A stretch of DNA of 64,000 bases from Candidatus Eisenbergiella stercoravium (GCA_019113175.1 DXHY01000007.1:38248-102247), one strand, 5' to 3'. Numbered from the stretch's first letter, positions 33,589 through 42,718 are shown. Numbers and translations: made by a program. The notes: generated by a model from the letters alone, not told the origin.

Positions 33589-33674
33589 TTCCGTTTTTTC
33601 TTAATCAATAATAATTATCATTATCTATTTAATTCATCCCGACAGCCTTTAGTTTGAGTTATCCTGACGGCTCT

Positions 33675-35879
33675 TTATATTCTGACCAGATGAATCTGCC
33701 ATGCGCAGTAATCTCCCTTTGCAGGTGGAATGGGCAGGCCCGCATGCATCAGAGCCGCGCCGCTTAAGACCATTTCCTCTTTTTGGCCCACCAGGCTGAG
33801 GCGGTAGGAGGCCTCTTCTTCCAGACCGCGAAGCTTCACATAGACGGGCACGGGATTCGCCTGCACGTGGTGGTATACCGCGCTCACCAGCGCCTCGGAA
33901 GCATCGGGCGCCGCCGTCTCCCATACCGTGCAACTTCCGGAAAGGGGGCTGGTCAGACGGTAATAGTCGCCGTACTGGATGCAGTCATAGAACTCCTTAA
34001 AGGTCCGGATCTGTCCGCTGATCTCTTTCTTTTCCTCATCCGTCAGCTTATTCAGGTCAAGCTCATAGCCGAAGGTGCCGGACATAGCCACGCAGCCTCT
34101 GGTGGAAAGGGGCGTCACCCGCCCGGTCTGATGGTTGGGCACCGCAGACACATGAGCGCCCATGGCGCTGACCGGATAGCCGAAGGAGGTGCCGTACTGA
34201 ATCTGCAGGCGCTCGATGGCGTCCGTATCATCGCTGCACCAGATCTGCGGCGTATAGTAAAGCATGCCCGCGTCAAAACGTCCGCCTCCGCCGCTGCAGC
34301 CCTCGAAGAGAACCTGCGGGAAGTCCCTGGTCAGCGTCTCCAGAACCCGGTACAGGCCCAGAATGAAGCGGTGCGCCATCTCTCCCTGTCTGTCCGCCGG
34401 CAGGGCATGGCTGTATTTATCACAGATGCTCCGGTTGAAGTCCCATTTCACATAGGTGATGGGCGCGCTCTGCAGCACGTCGGAAATACGCCCGATCAGA
34501 TAATCCTGCACATCTTCTCTGGAAAAATCAAGGATGAGCTGGTTGCGGCTGAGCACCGGGTTCCTTCCGGGCGCCGCCACCGCCCATTCGGGATGGGCCC
34601 GGTACAGGTCGCTGTCAATGGAAATGCATTCCGGCTCGAACCAGATGCCGAACCGAAGGCCCAGCGCCGTGATGCGCTCTCCCAGCTCCTTCAGGGTGCA
34701 GCCCAGCTTTTTCTCATTGGGATACCAGTCTCCCAGGCCGGAATTGTCGCCGTCACGCTTTCCAAACCAGCCGTCGTCCATGACGAAGAGCTCGATTCCC
34801 AGCGCCGCCGCGTCCTTCGCGATGTCCACCAGCTTGTCCCCGGTGAAGTCAAAATAGGTCCCCTCCCAGTTATTGATCAGCACGGGTCTGCGGCTGTGCT
34901 TCCACTGACCGCGGCAGATATGATCGCGGATCAGCCTGTGGAAGATCCGGCTGACGCCGCCCTGTCCCTGTCCGCTGTAGGCCATCAACACCTCCGGCGC
35001 GGTGAAACTCTCACCGGGCTCCAGCTTCCAGGCAAAATCATCCGGATGAATGCCGCAGATCAGCCTGGTCTGGTCCATCTGATCCTTTTCCGCCTCCATC
35101 AGAAATTCTCCGCTGTAAACAAAGGAAAAGCCGTAGCAGTCCCCCATCTCCTCATCCGTATTCTTTCCACAGACCATCACAAAAGGATTGTAATGATGGC
35201 TGGATGCGCCGCGCACGCTTCCGATGGACTGCACGCCGTGAGCGATCCCGGTTCTCTGAAGATTTCTCTCCATCGCATGTCTGCCGTGAAAGGTGAGCCA
35301 GTCATATTCTCCCGCCTGCCAGTCCAGGCAGAGGCTGGAAGCTTTCAGAAGGGTCACGCCCTGCTTTCCGTCATTGATGATCTGCGCCGCCCGGGTGATC
35401 ACATCCAGCTCTTCAAATACGCCGTAATACAGGCGTACCGCCACGCCGCTCTCTTCATCCTTCAGTTCCACCGTCAGCGTTTCCGCCTCCTCCGGCGTTC
35501 CGTATGCCGCAGGAAGGCCGGGCAGGTCATATTTTCCCTTTTCGATGCTGTGTCCCGCATAACGCAGGGAGACCACCCTGCTTCCGTCCGCGTTTTCCAC
35601 CTTCAGCGCGCTGATCCGATAGTCCCCCGTTCCGAAGCAGGAATATTCCTGCGGGAAGGTATCCAGCGAATAGGTCCGGTCCGTGCCGCCCATGGAGAAG
35701 GGATTTCCGGAAAATCCCCTGTCTCCTCTTGTAATCAGGCAGGACAGATCCGTATTGTCTGTCTTTTCTCCGTAATACGTGTGAAGCAGAACCCCCTGTT
35801 CGTCCGCCTTCATCTGATAGGTGCTGTGTCTGGTCTGCAGAGTGAAAACCCTGCCGTTTTCCTCAAAAAAGATTCCCAT
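33675..35879 (-). CDS. GH36 alpha-galactosidase
   Basis: This 734-residue enzyme has an N-terminal beta-supersandwich, a central barrel and a C-terminal beta domain. The nucleophile is in YVKWDFNRSI near residue 480 and the acid/base in WCSDDTDAIERL near residue 547. FVMDDGWFGKRDGD and FEGCSGGGGRFD are further GH36 marks. It releases alpha-galactose from melibiose, raffinose-type sugars or galactomannan fragments, and has no signal peptide. A GCCGCC hairpin adjoins its AGAAAGGA site. The long plus-strand frame opposite it is a shadow. Confidence 0.95.
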   Translation of the reverse strand: MGIFFEENGRVFTLQTRHSTYQMKADEQGVLLHTYYGEKTDNTDLSCLITRGDRGFSGNPFSMGGTDRTYSLDTFPQEYSCFGTGDYRISALKVENADGSRVVSLRYAGHSIEKGKYDLPGLPAAYGTPEEAETLTVELKDEESGVAVRLYYGVFEELDVITRAAQIINDGKQGVTLLKASSLCLDWQAGEYDWLTFHGRHAMERNLQRTGIAHGVQSIGSVRGASSHHYNPFVMVCGKNTDEEMGDCYGFSFVYSGEFLMEAEKDQMDQTRLICGIHPDDFAWKLEPGESFTAPEVLMAYSGQGQGGVSRIFHRLIRDHICRGQWKHSRRPVLINNWEGTYFDFTGDKLVDIAKDAAALGIELFVMDDGWFGKRDGDNSGLGDWYPNEKKLGCTLKELGERITALGLRFGIWFEPECISIDSDLYRAHPEWAVAAPGRNPVLSRNQLILDFSREDVQDYLIGRISDVLQSAPITYVKWDFNRSICDKYSHALPADRQGEMAHRFILGLYRVLETLTRDFPQVLFEGCSGGGGRFDAGMLYYTPQIWCSDDTDAIERLQIQYGTSFGYPVSAMGAHVSAVPNHQTGRVTPLSTRGCVAMSGTFGYELDLNKLTDEEKKEISGQIRTFKEFYDCIQYGDYYRLTSPLSGSCTVWETAAPDASEALVSAVYHHVQANPVPVYVKLRGLEEEASYRLSLVGQKEEMVLSGAALMHAGLPIPPAKGDYCAWQIHLVRI

Positions 35880-36026
35880 TTTCGTTTTCCTTTCTGCCGC
35901 CGGGGCGGCATTCCGGCGCGAAGCAAAGGAACGCGCCCCATCCTTTCATGGTTTTCGTCTTTCTCTTTCTCAGCATACCATAAAGCGTTCCGCCCAACAA
36001 TCCAAAAAATGAACACTTCATAACAG

Positions 36027-36056
36027 AAAAAAACGGAGTGCTTTCTCTGCACTCCG
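36027..36056 (-). terminator. Terminator of the HPr-like gene
   Basis: CGGAGTGC and GCACTCCG form the stem, followed on the minus strand by TTTTTTT. It lies 30 bases after the stop codon. Confidence 0.85.
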
Positions 36057-36086
36057 CTCTTTTCCGGCGCCGGATCTGCCGGACGT

Positions 36087-36335
36087 TCATTCCCGGATCA
36101 AATACTGTCCCAGCGCGGTCAGAAGGCTGCTTTCCTCTCCCTTCGGGTCCACCAGCTTCAGCTCCAGCGGCTTTTTGGTTCCCAGGGCGCAGACGCCCAG
36201 AATGGATTTGGCGTCCACCGTATAGCTTCCTGCCGCCAGATCATAGTCCCCGCTGAATTTCCGGATGATGTTCACGAATTTCCATACCTCGTCCGCATTG
36301 TTGAGATAAATTTTTACCGATTTGACAGGTTCCAT
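36087..36335 (-). CDS. HPr-like protein lacking the phosphotransfer histidine
   Basis: This 82-residue protein has the HPr fold pattern: VDAKSILGVCALG matches the segment around the regulatory serine 46 of HPr, followed by LELKLVD. The active-site loop, normally GIHARPA, is replaced by NNADEVWKFVNII, with no histidine in place. It cannot take part in PTS phosphotransfer by His15 but could be serine-phosphorylated, like the Bacillus Crh protein in catabolite repression. The start at 36335 follows AAAGGGG. No PTS genes are in the window. Confidence 0.75.
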   Translation of the reverse strand: MEPVKSVKIYLNNADEVWKFVNIIRKFSGDYDLAAGSYTVDAKSILGVCALGTKKPLELKLVDPKGEESSLLTALGQYLIRE

Positions 36336-36451
36336 AGTTTCCCCTTTCTGTTCCACAGCTGACGCTGTGTCTTCTGGTAAAAAGTATTTCCAGTCTTTTC
36401 CTTTTTAGTCAGGGGAAACGGTCTTCTGTTCTTTTCAGACAGCGTATCCGT

Positions 36452-37048
36452 TTACAGGGCTCTTTTAATCAGCTCCACGCAGGTATCGTACCCGAGCTGG
36501 GAACTGTTCAGGCACAGATCATAGTTCATCGGGTCTCCCCATTCCTTATTCACATACTGCCTGCAATAGTCGCGGCGCTGCTTATCCTTCATGCGGATAT
36601 AACGGTCCGCCTCCGCCAGGGAGACCTGGTCCACCCGGTTTGCCCGTTCCCGCCTGTCATCCATATCGGAAGCATAGATGAACACATTCAGGCATTTTCC
36701 GCTTCCTCTCAGAATCTCTCCCGCGCAGCGGCCGATGAAAATGCAGGGGCCCTCCATGGCAAGACGGCGGATGGTTTCGGACTGCGCCTGATAAATCCGG
36801 TAGGGGAGCATCCCCCGCTCGCTGCCGCGGAAGTTTTCCACAGCCTCCGCGACGGAATAAAGAAAGCTTCGGTTGACCTTCTCATCGTTGTCTCTCACCT
36901 CTCCTGGATTCAGCCCGAATTTTTCCGCAGCAAGAAGCAGCAGCTGTCCGTCATAATACGGTATTTCGAGCTGTTCCGAAAGTCTTTTTCCGATCTCACG
37001 GCCTCCGCTTGCATATTGTCTTTCTATCGCTATGATCCGCTTTTTCAT
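36452..37048 (-). CDS. Cytidylate kinase-like P-loop protein
   Basis: This 198-residue protein starts IIAIERQYASGGREIGKRLS, the modified P-loop found in the cytidylate-kinase-like AAA family of clostridia. GPCIFIGRCAGEILR and the basic lid YIRMKDKQRRDYCRQY follow. It probably phosphorylates a nucleotide or related compound; this group is distinct from true Cmk and its substrates are not known to me. The start at MKKRIIAI has an AAAGG about 14 bases upstream. It follows the ABC exporter pair on the same strand. Confidence 0.8.
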   Translation of the reverse strand: MKKRIIAIERQYASGGREIGKRLSEQLEIPYYDGQLLLLAAEKFGLNPGEVRDNDEKVNRSFLYSVAEAVENFRGSERGMLPYRIYQAQSETIRRLAMEGPCIFIGRCAGEILRGSGKCLNVFIYASDMDDRRERANRVDQVSLAEADRYIRMKDKQRRDYCRQYVNKEWGDPMNYDLCLNSSQLGYDTCVELIKRAL

Positions 37049-37102
37049 CTTCGATTCCAACCTTTCTCTTCCATTCCGAAACCGCATGAAGTCCGCGGCG
37101 GC

Positions 37103-38989
37103 TTAAGAGGCCGCCGCGTCCGCAAACTGAGAGTTGTACAGCTCCGCATAGAAGCCGTTTTTCGCAAGGAGCTCCTCGTGAGTACCCTGCTCAATGATGT
37201 CTCCGTCCTTCATGACCAGAATCATATCCGCATCCCGGATGGTGGAAAGCCTGTGGGCAATGACAAAGCTGGTCCTGCCTTCCATCAGGCGGTTCATGGC
37301 GTCCTGAATCTGCTGCTCCGTCCTGGTATCCACAGAGGATGTGGCCTCATCCAGGATCATGATTTTATTGTCCGCAAGGATGGCTCTGGCGATGGTGAGC
37401 AGCTGCTTCTGGCCCTGGGATACGTTGCTGGCATCCTCGTTCAGCTCCATCTGATAGCCGCCGGGAAGCGTCTGGATGAAGCGGTGGGCATGAGCGGCCT
37501 TTGCCGCCGCAATCACCTCTTCGTCCGTAGCGTCCAGCCTGCCGTAACGGATGTTTTCCATAATGGTCCCCTTAAACAGCCAGGTATCCTGAAGCACCAT
37601 ACCGAACAGCTCCCGCAGCTCGCTTCTGTTGATCCGCCGGATATCCGTTCCGTCCACCAGAATCCGGCCGCTGTTCACATCATAGAAGCGCATGAGCAGC
37701 TTGACCATGGTGGTCTTGCCCGCGCCGGTGGGACCTACGATAGCAACCGTCTGGCCGGGCTTCACAGTGCAGTTGAAGTCATGAATGATGATCTTATCCG
37801 GGTTATATCCGAAGGCCACGTGGGAAAACTCCACCGCGCCCTGGGGATTGGAAAGATGCACCGGATTTTCCACGGTCTGCTCTTCTTCCTCTTCCTCCAG
37901 GAACTCAAAGACTCTCTCCGCAGCCGCGGCCGTGGACTGAAGCATATTGGAAACCTGGGCCAGCTGGGTGATGGGCTGGGTAAAGTTTCTCACGTACTGG
38001 ATAAAGGCCTGGATGTCTCCCACATTGATGGTTCCGCGCACCGCCAGCACACTGCCCAGAACGGCGACCGCTACGTAGCCCAGGTTACCTACGAAGGTCA
38101 TGATGGGCTGCATCAGTCCCGACAGAAACTGGGATTTCCAGGCGGACTGGAACAGAATCTCATTGGTGGAGTGGAAGGTTTCCTCCACATCCTTCTCCTT
38201 GTTGAATGCCTTTACAATATTGTGGCCGCTGTAGATTTCCTCCACCTGACCGTTGATTTCACCCAGATATTTCTGCTGCGCCACGAAGAAGCGCTGGGAT
38301 TTCTTCACCAGCAGTCCGGTGAGCCCCGCAGAAACCGGCAGGATGATAATGGCGATCAGGGTCATCAGAGGGCTGATGCTCAGCATCATGATGAGAACGC
38401 CGATCATGGTGGTAATGGAGGTGATCAGCTGCGTAATGCTCTGATTCAGGCTCTGTCCCAGAGTATCCACATCGTTGGTGATGCGGGAAAGCACCTCACC
38501 CACAGTCCTGCTTTCAAAATATTTCATGGGCATCCGGTTGATCTTCGCAATGATCTCCTGACGGAATCGATAGGACAGATTCTGGGAAATCTGCGTCATG
38601 ATCAGTCCCTGAATGAAGGAAAGCAGGGCGCTTAATACATACATGCCGAGAAGCAGCAGAAGAATCCGTCCGATCCGTTCAAAATTGATGCCTCCCGTAC
38701 CGGATACCTTTGCCACCAGGCCGTTGAACAGCTCCGTAGTGGCCTGACCGGATATCTTCGGACCGACAATATTGAAAATGGTGCTTCCCACAGCGAAGCA
38801 CAGCACAGCCACAAAGGCGGGCCAGTAGCTTCCAATGTATATGATCAGCTTTTTCAGCGTCCCCTTAAAATCCTTTGCTTTTTCTCCCCTCATGCTGCCC
38901 ATTCCGCGGCCGTGTCCTCTCATCGGCCCTCCGGCCGTTCCATGCGCGGCTCTCTGAGACTGCATGCTGCTGTTTCTGTTCTCACTCAT
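37103..38989 (-). CDS. Heterodimeric ABC exporter, catalytic subunit (pair 1)
   Basis: This 628-residue protein has a 60-residue Gly/Arg-rich N terminus (GGPMRGHGRGMGSMRG), six helices and a complete ATPase: GPTGAGKTT, NVSQGQKQLLTIARAI, IMILDEATSSVD and IAHRLS. Its partner at 38982-41225 has a degenerate site, so together they form a heterodimer with one active and one weak ATP site, as in TM287/288 and LmrCD. The start follows AAAGGAGG and overlaps the partner stop by eight bases. It likely exports drugs or lipids under MarR control. Confidence 0.93.
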   Translation of the reverse strand: MSENRNSSMQSQRAAHGTAGGPMRGHGRGMGSMRGEKAKDFKGTLKKLIIYIGSYWPAFVAVLCFAVGSTIFNIVGPKISGQATTELFNGLVAKVSGTGGINFERIGRILLLLLGMYVLSALLSFIQGLIMTQISQNLSYRFRQEIIAKINRMPMKYFESRTVGEVLSRITNDVDTLGQSLNQSITQLITSITTMIGVLIMMLSISPLMTLIAIIILPVSAGLTGLLVKKSQRFFVAQQKYLGEINGQVEEIYSGHNIVKAFNKEKDVEETFHSTNEILFQSAWKSQFLSGLMQPIMTFVGNLGYVAVAVLGSVLAVRGTINVGDIQAFIQYVRNFTQPITQLAQVSNMLQSTAAAAERVFEFLEEEEEEQTVENPVHLSNPQGAVEFSHVAFGYNPDKIIIHDFNCTVKPGQTVAIVGPTGAGKTTMVKLLMRFYDVNSGRILVDGTDIRRINRSELRELFGMVLQDTWLFKGTIMENIRYGRLDATDEEVIAAAKAAHAHRFIQTLPGGYQMELNEDASNVSQGQKQLLTIARAILADNKIMILDEATSSVDTRTEQQIQDAMNRLMEGRTSFVIAHRLSTIRDADMILVMKDGDIIEQGTHEELLAKNGFYAELYNSQFADAAAS

Positions 38990-41225
38990 GCCGTGCCGCC
39001 TCCTTTCTGCCGCTGCAGGCGGCATCTGCCTCCGGAGAGAAACGGCGTGAGCCGTTTTCCGGCACGACCTTACGGTTTGTGCCGCCTCCTTTTCCTTTTA
39101 ATTCCGACTCGGAAAGCTGGGAACGGGCGATCTCCTGATAAGCCGCACAGCTTTCCAGAAGCTGTTCATGGGTGCCGTCTCCCACGATTTTTCCATCCTC
39201 CAGCACCAGAATCCGGTTGGCATGCAGAATCGTGCTGATCCGCTGTGCCACGATAAGTACGGCCGCATCCCCTGTTTTTTCATGGAGCGCCTTTCTTAAC
39301 TGGGCGTCCGTCTTGTAATCCAATGCGGAAAAGCTGTCGTCGAACAGGAATATCTTCGGAGATTTGGCAATGGCCCTGGCAATGGAAAGCCGCTGCTTCT
39401 GTCCGCCGGACACGTTGCTTCCGCCCTGAGCGACAGGACTGTCATAGCCGTCCGGCCTGGTCTCGATGAACTCCGTGGCCTGGGCGATCTGAGCCGCCTC
39501 CTTCATTTTTTCATCGGTAATCCAGTCCCCGCCGTATTTGATGTTGGAGGCGATGGTGCCGGAGAACAGATTTCCCTTCTGCGGCACAAAACCGAGCAGG
39601 CTGTGCAGCTTCTCCTGTGAAATCTCCCGGATATCAATGCCGTCTATGGTAATCCGGCCCTGCGTCACGTCATAGAACCTGGGAATCAGATGGATCAGCG
39701 TGGATTTTCCACAGCCGGTGCTGCCGATGATCGCTGTCGTTTCTCCAGGCTTTGCGGTGAAGCTGATGTGCTCCAGCGCATCCTCATCCGCTCCATCATA
39801 CCGGAATGAAACGTCCTCAAAGCGAAGCTCACCCTTCGCATTCTCCAGCTCTCCGTCCCGCACGACCGGCGCGTCATGGATGGAAAGCGGTGTATCCAGC
39901 ACCTCCTGAATCCGGTCCGCAGCCACGCCTGCACGGGGCAGCATAACGGAGATCATGGTGATCATCAGGAAGGCCATGACGATCTGCATGGTATAGGTAA
40001 TGAACGCGATCATGTCGCCCACCTGCATGGTTCCGGCGTCGATCCCGTGTCCGCCAAACCAGATGATCATGACGGTCACGCCGTTCATGATCAGCATCAT
40101 GGCGGGCATCATGATATTCATGACCCGGTTGGTGAACAGCTGGGTTTTCATCAGATTTTTATTGGCCGTATCGAACCGTTCCTCTTCATATTTTTCCCGA
40201 TCGAAGGCACGGATGACGGAAAGGCCGGTCAGGATCTCTCTCGCCACCAGATTCAGGCGGTCCACCAGAGTCTGCATCTTTCTGAACTTCGGCATCGCCA
40301 CGAACAGAAGCGCCATCACCAATATAAAAATCGCCACCACGGCAACTACGATGATCCAGCTGAGTCCGGTGCGGGTTCCCGCCACCCTGATGATGCCGCC
40401 AATACCGATGATCGGAGCGTAGAGCACCATACGCAGCAGCATGACCTCCACCATCTGCACCTGCTGGATATCGTTGGTGCTTCTGGTGATCAGCGACGCG
40501 ATGGAGAATTTGTTCAGCTCATTGTTGGAAAAGGACAGCACCTTCGTAAATACCTGTCCCCTCAGCTCCATACCGATCTTCGCAGCCGTCCGGGAAGAAA
40601 GCAGACCGGACAGCACCGCTGTGGCAACCATCAGGAGGGTGAGGCCCAGCATCTTCGCTCCGGTGGTGAGCAGGTAGCTCATCTGTACCTGCCCCAGATC
40701 CATGCCCATGGCTTCATATTCCGACTGGACGAACAGAACGGCCCGCTGGCTGATGATGGAATCGCTCATGTCTCCCATGCTCTCAAGCGCCTGCTTCCGG
40801 ATTCCTTCAATGGCTTCATCCGTCAGTCCGCTGTTCAGCATTGCCTGGGAGAGTCCGGAAAGATCCATCCCTGACTCCTCCAGCGAGCTTAAAATCACCA
40901 TCGGAAGGCCGAAGGCCTCGTCCAGCTGCTCTATGGTCTGTCGATCCCGGGTATTCAGCTCACGGACGCCCTCTGCCAGCGTGTAGGATTCCTCCGCCAG
41001 CGCCCGTTCATCTTCCGTCAGAAACAGCGCGATGTTATTAAAGGTCTCTTCCCGCATCCGTTCCGGAACGGCATTTTCAATACCTCCCTGCTGGATTCCC
41101 ACATCCACGATATCCGAGGTGTAAGACGGCAGAGACAGGTCGCAGTACGCCTGCCCGATTAAGAGCAGGACGATGAGCAGAACCGCGGCCCTATGTTTCC
41201 ATAAATCTCGAAACAGCTTTCCCAT
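38982..41225 (-). CDS. Heterodimeric ABC exporter, degenerate subunit (pair 1)
   Basis: In this 747-residue protein the ATPase has GSTGCGKST and NVSGGQKQRLSIARAI, but Walker B ends FLFDDSFSALD (aspartate for the catalytic glutamate) and the H-loop is VAQRIS (glutamine for histidine). Between the first two helices lies an insert of about 145 residues predicted to be outside the cell. The last 35 residues (from GGGTNRKVV) are encoded by a composite hairpin element and look like an addition. The start at MGKLFRDL uses the GGAGGT inside a TTCGGCATGGAGG motif. MarR gene upstream. Confidence 0.93.
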   Translation of the reverse strand: MGKLFRDLWKHRAAVLLIVLLLIGQAYCDLSLPSYTSDIVDVGIQQGGIENAVPERMREETFNNIALFLTEDERALAEESYTLAEGVRELNTRDRQTIEQLDEAFGLPMVILSSLEESGMDLSGLSQAMLNSGLTDEAIEGIRKQALESMGDMSDSIISQRAVLFVQSEYEAMGMDLGQVQMSYLLTTGAKMLGLTLLMVATAVLSGLLSSRTAAKIGMELRGQVFTKVLSFSNNELNKFSIASLITRSTNDIQQVQMVEVMLLRMVLYAPIIGIGGIIRVAGTRTGLSWIIVVAVVAIFILVMALLFVAMPKFRKMQTLVDRLNLVAREILTGLSVIRAFDREKYEEERFDTANKNLMKTQLFTNRVMNIMMPAMMLIMNGVTVMIIWFGGHGIDAGTMQVGDMIAFITYTMQIVMAFLMITMISVMLPRAGVAADRIQEVLDTPLSIHDAPVVRDGELENAKGELRFEDVSFRYDGADEDALEHISFTAKPGETTAIIGSTGCGKSTLIHLIPRFYDVTQGRITIDGIDIREISQEKLHSLLGFVPQKGNLFSGTIASNIKYGGDWITDEKMKEAAQIAQATEFIETRPDGYDSPVAQGGSNVSGGQKQRLSIARAIAKSPKIFLFDDSFSALDYKTDAQLRKALHEKTGDAAVLIVAQRISTILHANRILVLEDGKIVGDGTHEQLLESCAAYQEIARSQLSESELKGKGGGTNRKVVPENGSRRFSPEADAACSGRKEAARHE
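39008..39088 (-). repeat. Composite hairpin element, copy 3, inside a coding end
   Basis: AAACGGC/GCCGTTT (39040-39060) and GGCAC..GTGCC (39061-39083) hairpins are followed, towards the next gene, by TGCCGC/GCGGCA (39008-39024) and then AAAGGAGG. The order equals that at 18.4 kb. Here the element is read through as the C terminus of the upstream ABC subunit. Confidence 0.65.
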
Positions 41226-41248
41226 GTTTACCTCCATGCCGAAGCGTT

Positions 41249-41695
41249 TTACGCTTCGTTGTTTTCCATAATTTCCACAAGCTCCTTCCACATGGAAAGG
41301 AACTGAAGCATTCTGTCTTTTCCCATCCTGTCAAAAACCCGGTCGAAATAGTCTCCGGACAGCTCACAACCCCTCTGCCGGATCTTTTCTCCTTTCTCCG
41401 TCAGGATAATCCGGGTCCTTCTCCGGTTATCCGGATCCGTTTCACGCACGATGCAGCCCTTTTCCTCCAGCGTGTTCAGGATTCTGGAGACTGCAGGCGG
41501 CGAGCTGTGCACCTCTGCAGCGAGCCGGGCCGTGCCGATGCCCTTTTCCTCCGGCCGCTCCTTCGGAAAATGATGGATCACCTGCATCACCGCGAATTCT
41601 CCATGGGAAATCTCTCCCACCGGCACATTCAGATGCGCTCTCCAATAGCGAAAAGTTGTTTTTAACAGTTCATTTTTGATTTCATCCGGCGTCAT
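41249..41695 (-). CDS. MarR family transcriptional regulator
   Basis: This 148-residue winged-helix protein has HGEFAVMQVIHHF, ARLAAEVHSSPPAVSRILNTLEEKG (recognition helix) and the wing DPDNRRRTRIILTEKG. It is the first gene of the operon with the two ABC exporter subunits and probably represses it until a compound binds. A palindrome 24 bases upstream of the start is the likely operator. The start at MTPDEIK follows GAGGAGA. Confidence 0.94.
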   Translation of the reverse strand: MTPDEIKNELLKTTFRYWRAHLNVPVGEISHGEFAVMQVIHHFPKERPEEKGIGTARLAAEVHSSPPAVSRILNTLEEKGCIVRETDPDNRRRTRIILTEKGEKIRQRGCELSGDYFDRVFDRMGKDRMLQFLSMWKELVEIMENNEA

Positions 41696-41718
41696 AGCTC
41701 TCCTCATATAATTTCATT

Positions 41719-41740
41719 GTCAACAATTAACATTGTTAAC
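41719..41740 (-). promoter_or_regulatory. MarR operator palindrome
   Basis: GTTAACAAT and ATTGTTGAC (minus strand) are inverted around GTTA with one mismatch, just upstream of the marR start. TTGACA overlaps one arm. The sequence is typical of MarR sites. Confidence 0.65.
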
Positions 41741-41814
41741 TTATGTTCGGATACTGATTATAATCCTTCAGCCAAAGGATTACAATTTATATAATCTAAA
41801 CTTTCTAAAAAAAG

Positions 41815-41846
41815 TATAAAAAGAGCCCGGAACATTTTGTCCGGGC
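41815..41846 (-). terminator. Terminator of the HAD gene 41912-42694
   Basis: GCCCGGA and TCCGGGC form a stem with loop CAAAATGT, followed on the minus strand by TCTTTTTA. Confidence 0.75.
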
Positions 41847-41911
41847 CGGAATATTCCGTCTGTATTTTGTTTTTCCATCAATCTGCCGCATCAATCCGCT
41901 TCACCGCCGAC

Positions 41912-42694
41912 TCACAGCAGCCCCAGATATGCAAACGCCTTCTCCAGTCCATCCTCTCCGATATCCGCGGTCACATAGTCCGCGGCTTCCTTCAGCTTCG
42001 ACACCGCGTTTCCCATGGCGATGCCGACGCCGGCCTCGAGCACCATCTCGTAGTCGTTCATGCTGTCGCCCACCGCCGCGGTTTCTTCCATGGGGATGCC
42101 CCAGTGCTCCGCAAGCTTTCTAAGCCCATAGGCCTTGGACAGGAACACCGGGAGCACGTCCGCTCCGCCCCGTTCTTCACTCATGATCGGGGTTCTAAGC
42201 TGAGGGAAACGCTCCGCAATCAGCTTCGCGGCCTCCACGGAATCGTCCAGGAACAGGCCGTGCATGGGGACGCCGATCAGCTCCCTGGCGTCCTCCAGGC
42301 CTCTGGCATGGAGCGCCTCGTTTCCTCCCCAGCGCTCCGTCTGCTTCACCTTATTGGTGGTATACCATCTGCCCTGATACAGGCCGCCCAGGCACAGATC
42401 GTTCTCATAGGCGAACTCGATCACCTGCCGCTGGACGTCCGGATCGATCCAGGTCTCCTCCAGCTCTTCTCCGTCCGCTTCGATCAGCGCGCCGTTGGCA
42501 TGGATCACGCCGTCCGGATGGATTTCCTCCAGCATGGGGGCGTTCCAGACATCCTTGAAAAAACGTCCGCTGGCAAGCACGATGCGGCATTTTCCGCGGG
42601 CAGCTTCAAGAGCCTTTCTGGCGCTGTCCGGAATTTTTCCCTGCTTGTGGTCATAAATCGTGTTGTCGTAATCCAGGCATATCATCCGTATCAT
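41912..42694 (-). CDS. Cof-type HAD-IIB phosphatase
   Basis: This 260-residue protein has motif I CLDYDNTIYDHKQG, motif II IVLASGRFF, and motif IV AVGDSMNDYEMVLEAGVGIAMGNA near residue 215. It acts on a small phosphorylated metabolite in the cytosol. It lies 24 bases downstream of the CNNM gene and may be co-transcribed with it. It is only distantly similar to the HAD genes at 3-5 kb. Confidence 0.92.
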   Translation of the reverse strand: MIRMICLDYDNTIYDHKQGKIPDSARKALEAARGKCRIVLASGRFFKDVWNAPMLEEIHPDGVIHANGALIEADGEELEETWIDPDVQRQVIEFAYENDLCLGGLYQGRWYTTNKVKQTERWGGNEALHARGLEDARELIGVPMHGLFLDDSVEAAKLIAERFPQLRTPIMSEERGGADVLPVFLSKAYGLRKLAEHWGIPMEETAAVGDSMNDYEMVLEAGVGIAMGNAVSKLKEAADYVTADIGEDGLEKAFAYLGLL

Positions 42695-42718
42695 GCTGAC
42701 TGATCCTTTCTGTATGCA

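Noticed and set aside
33783..36023. 746-codon open frame on the plus strand
   Set aside because: It is exactly antisense to the GH36 gene; the protein is rich in His/Arg/Gln with no family pattern and no ribosome-binding site. It arises from codon bias.
37016..38635. 539-codon plus-strand frame
   Set aside because: Shadow of the ABC subunit 37103-38989; His-rich composition and no start signal.
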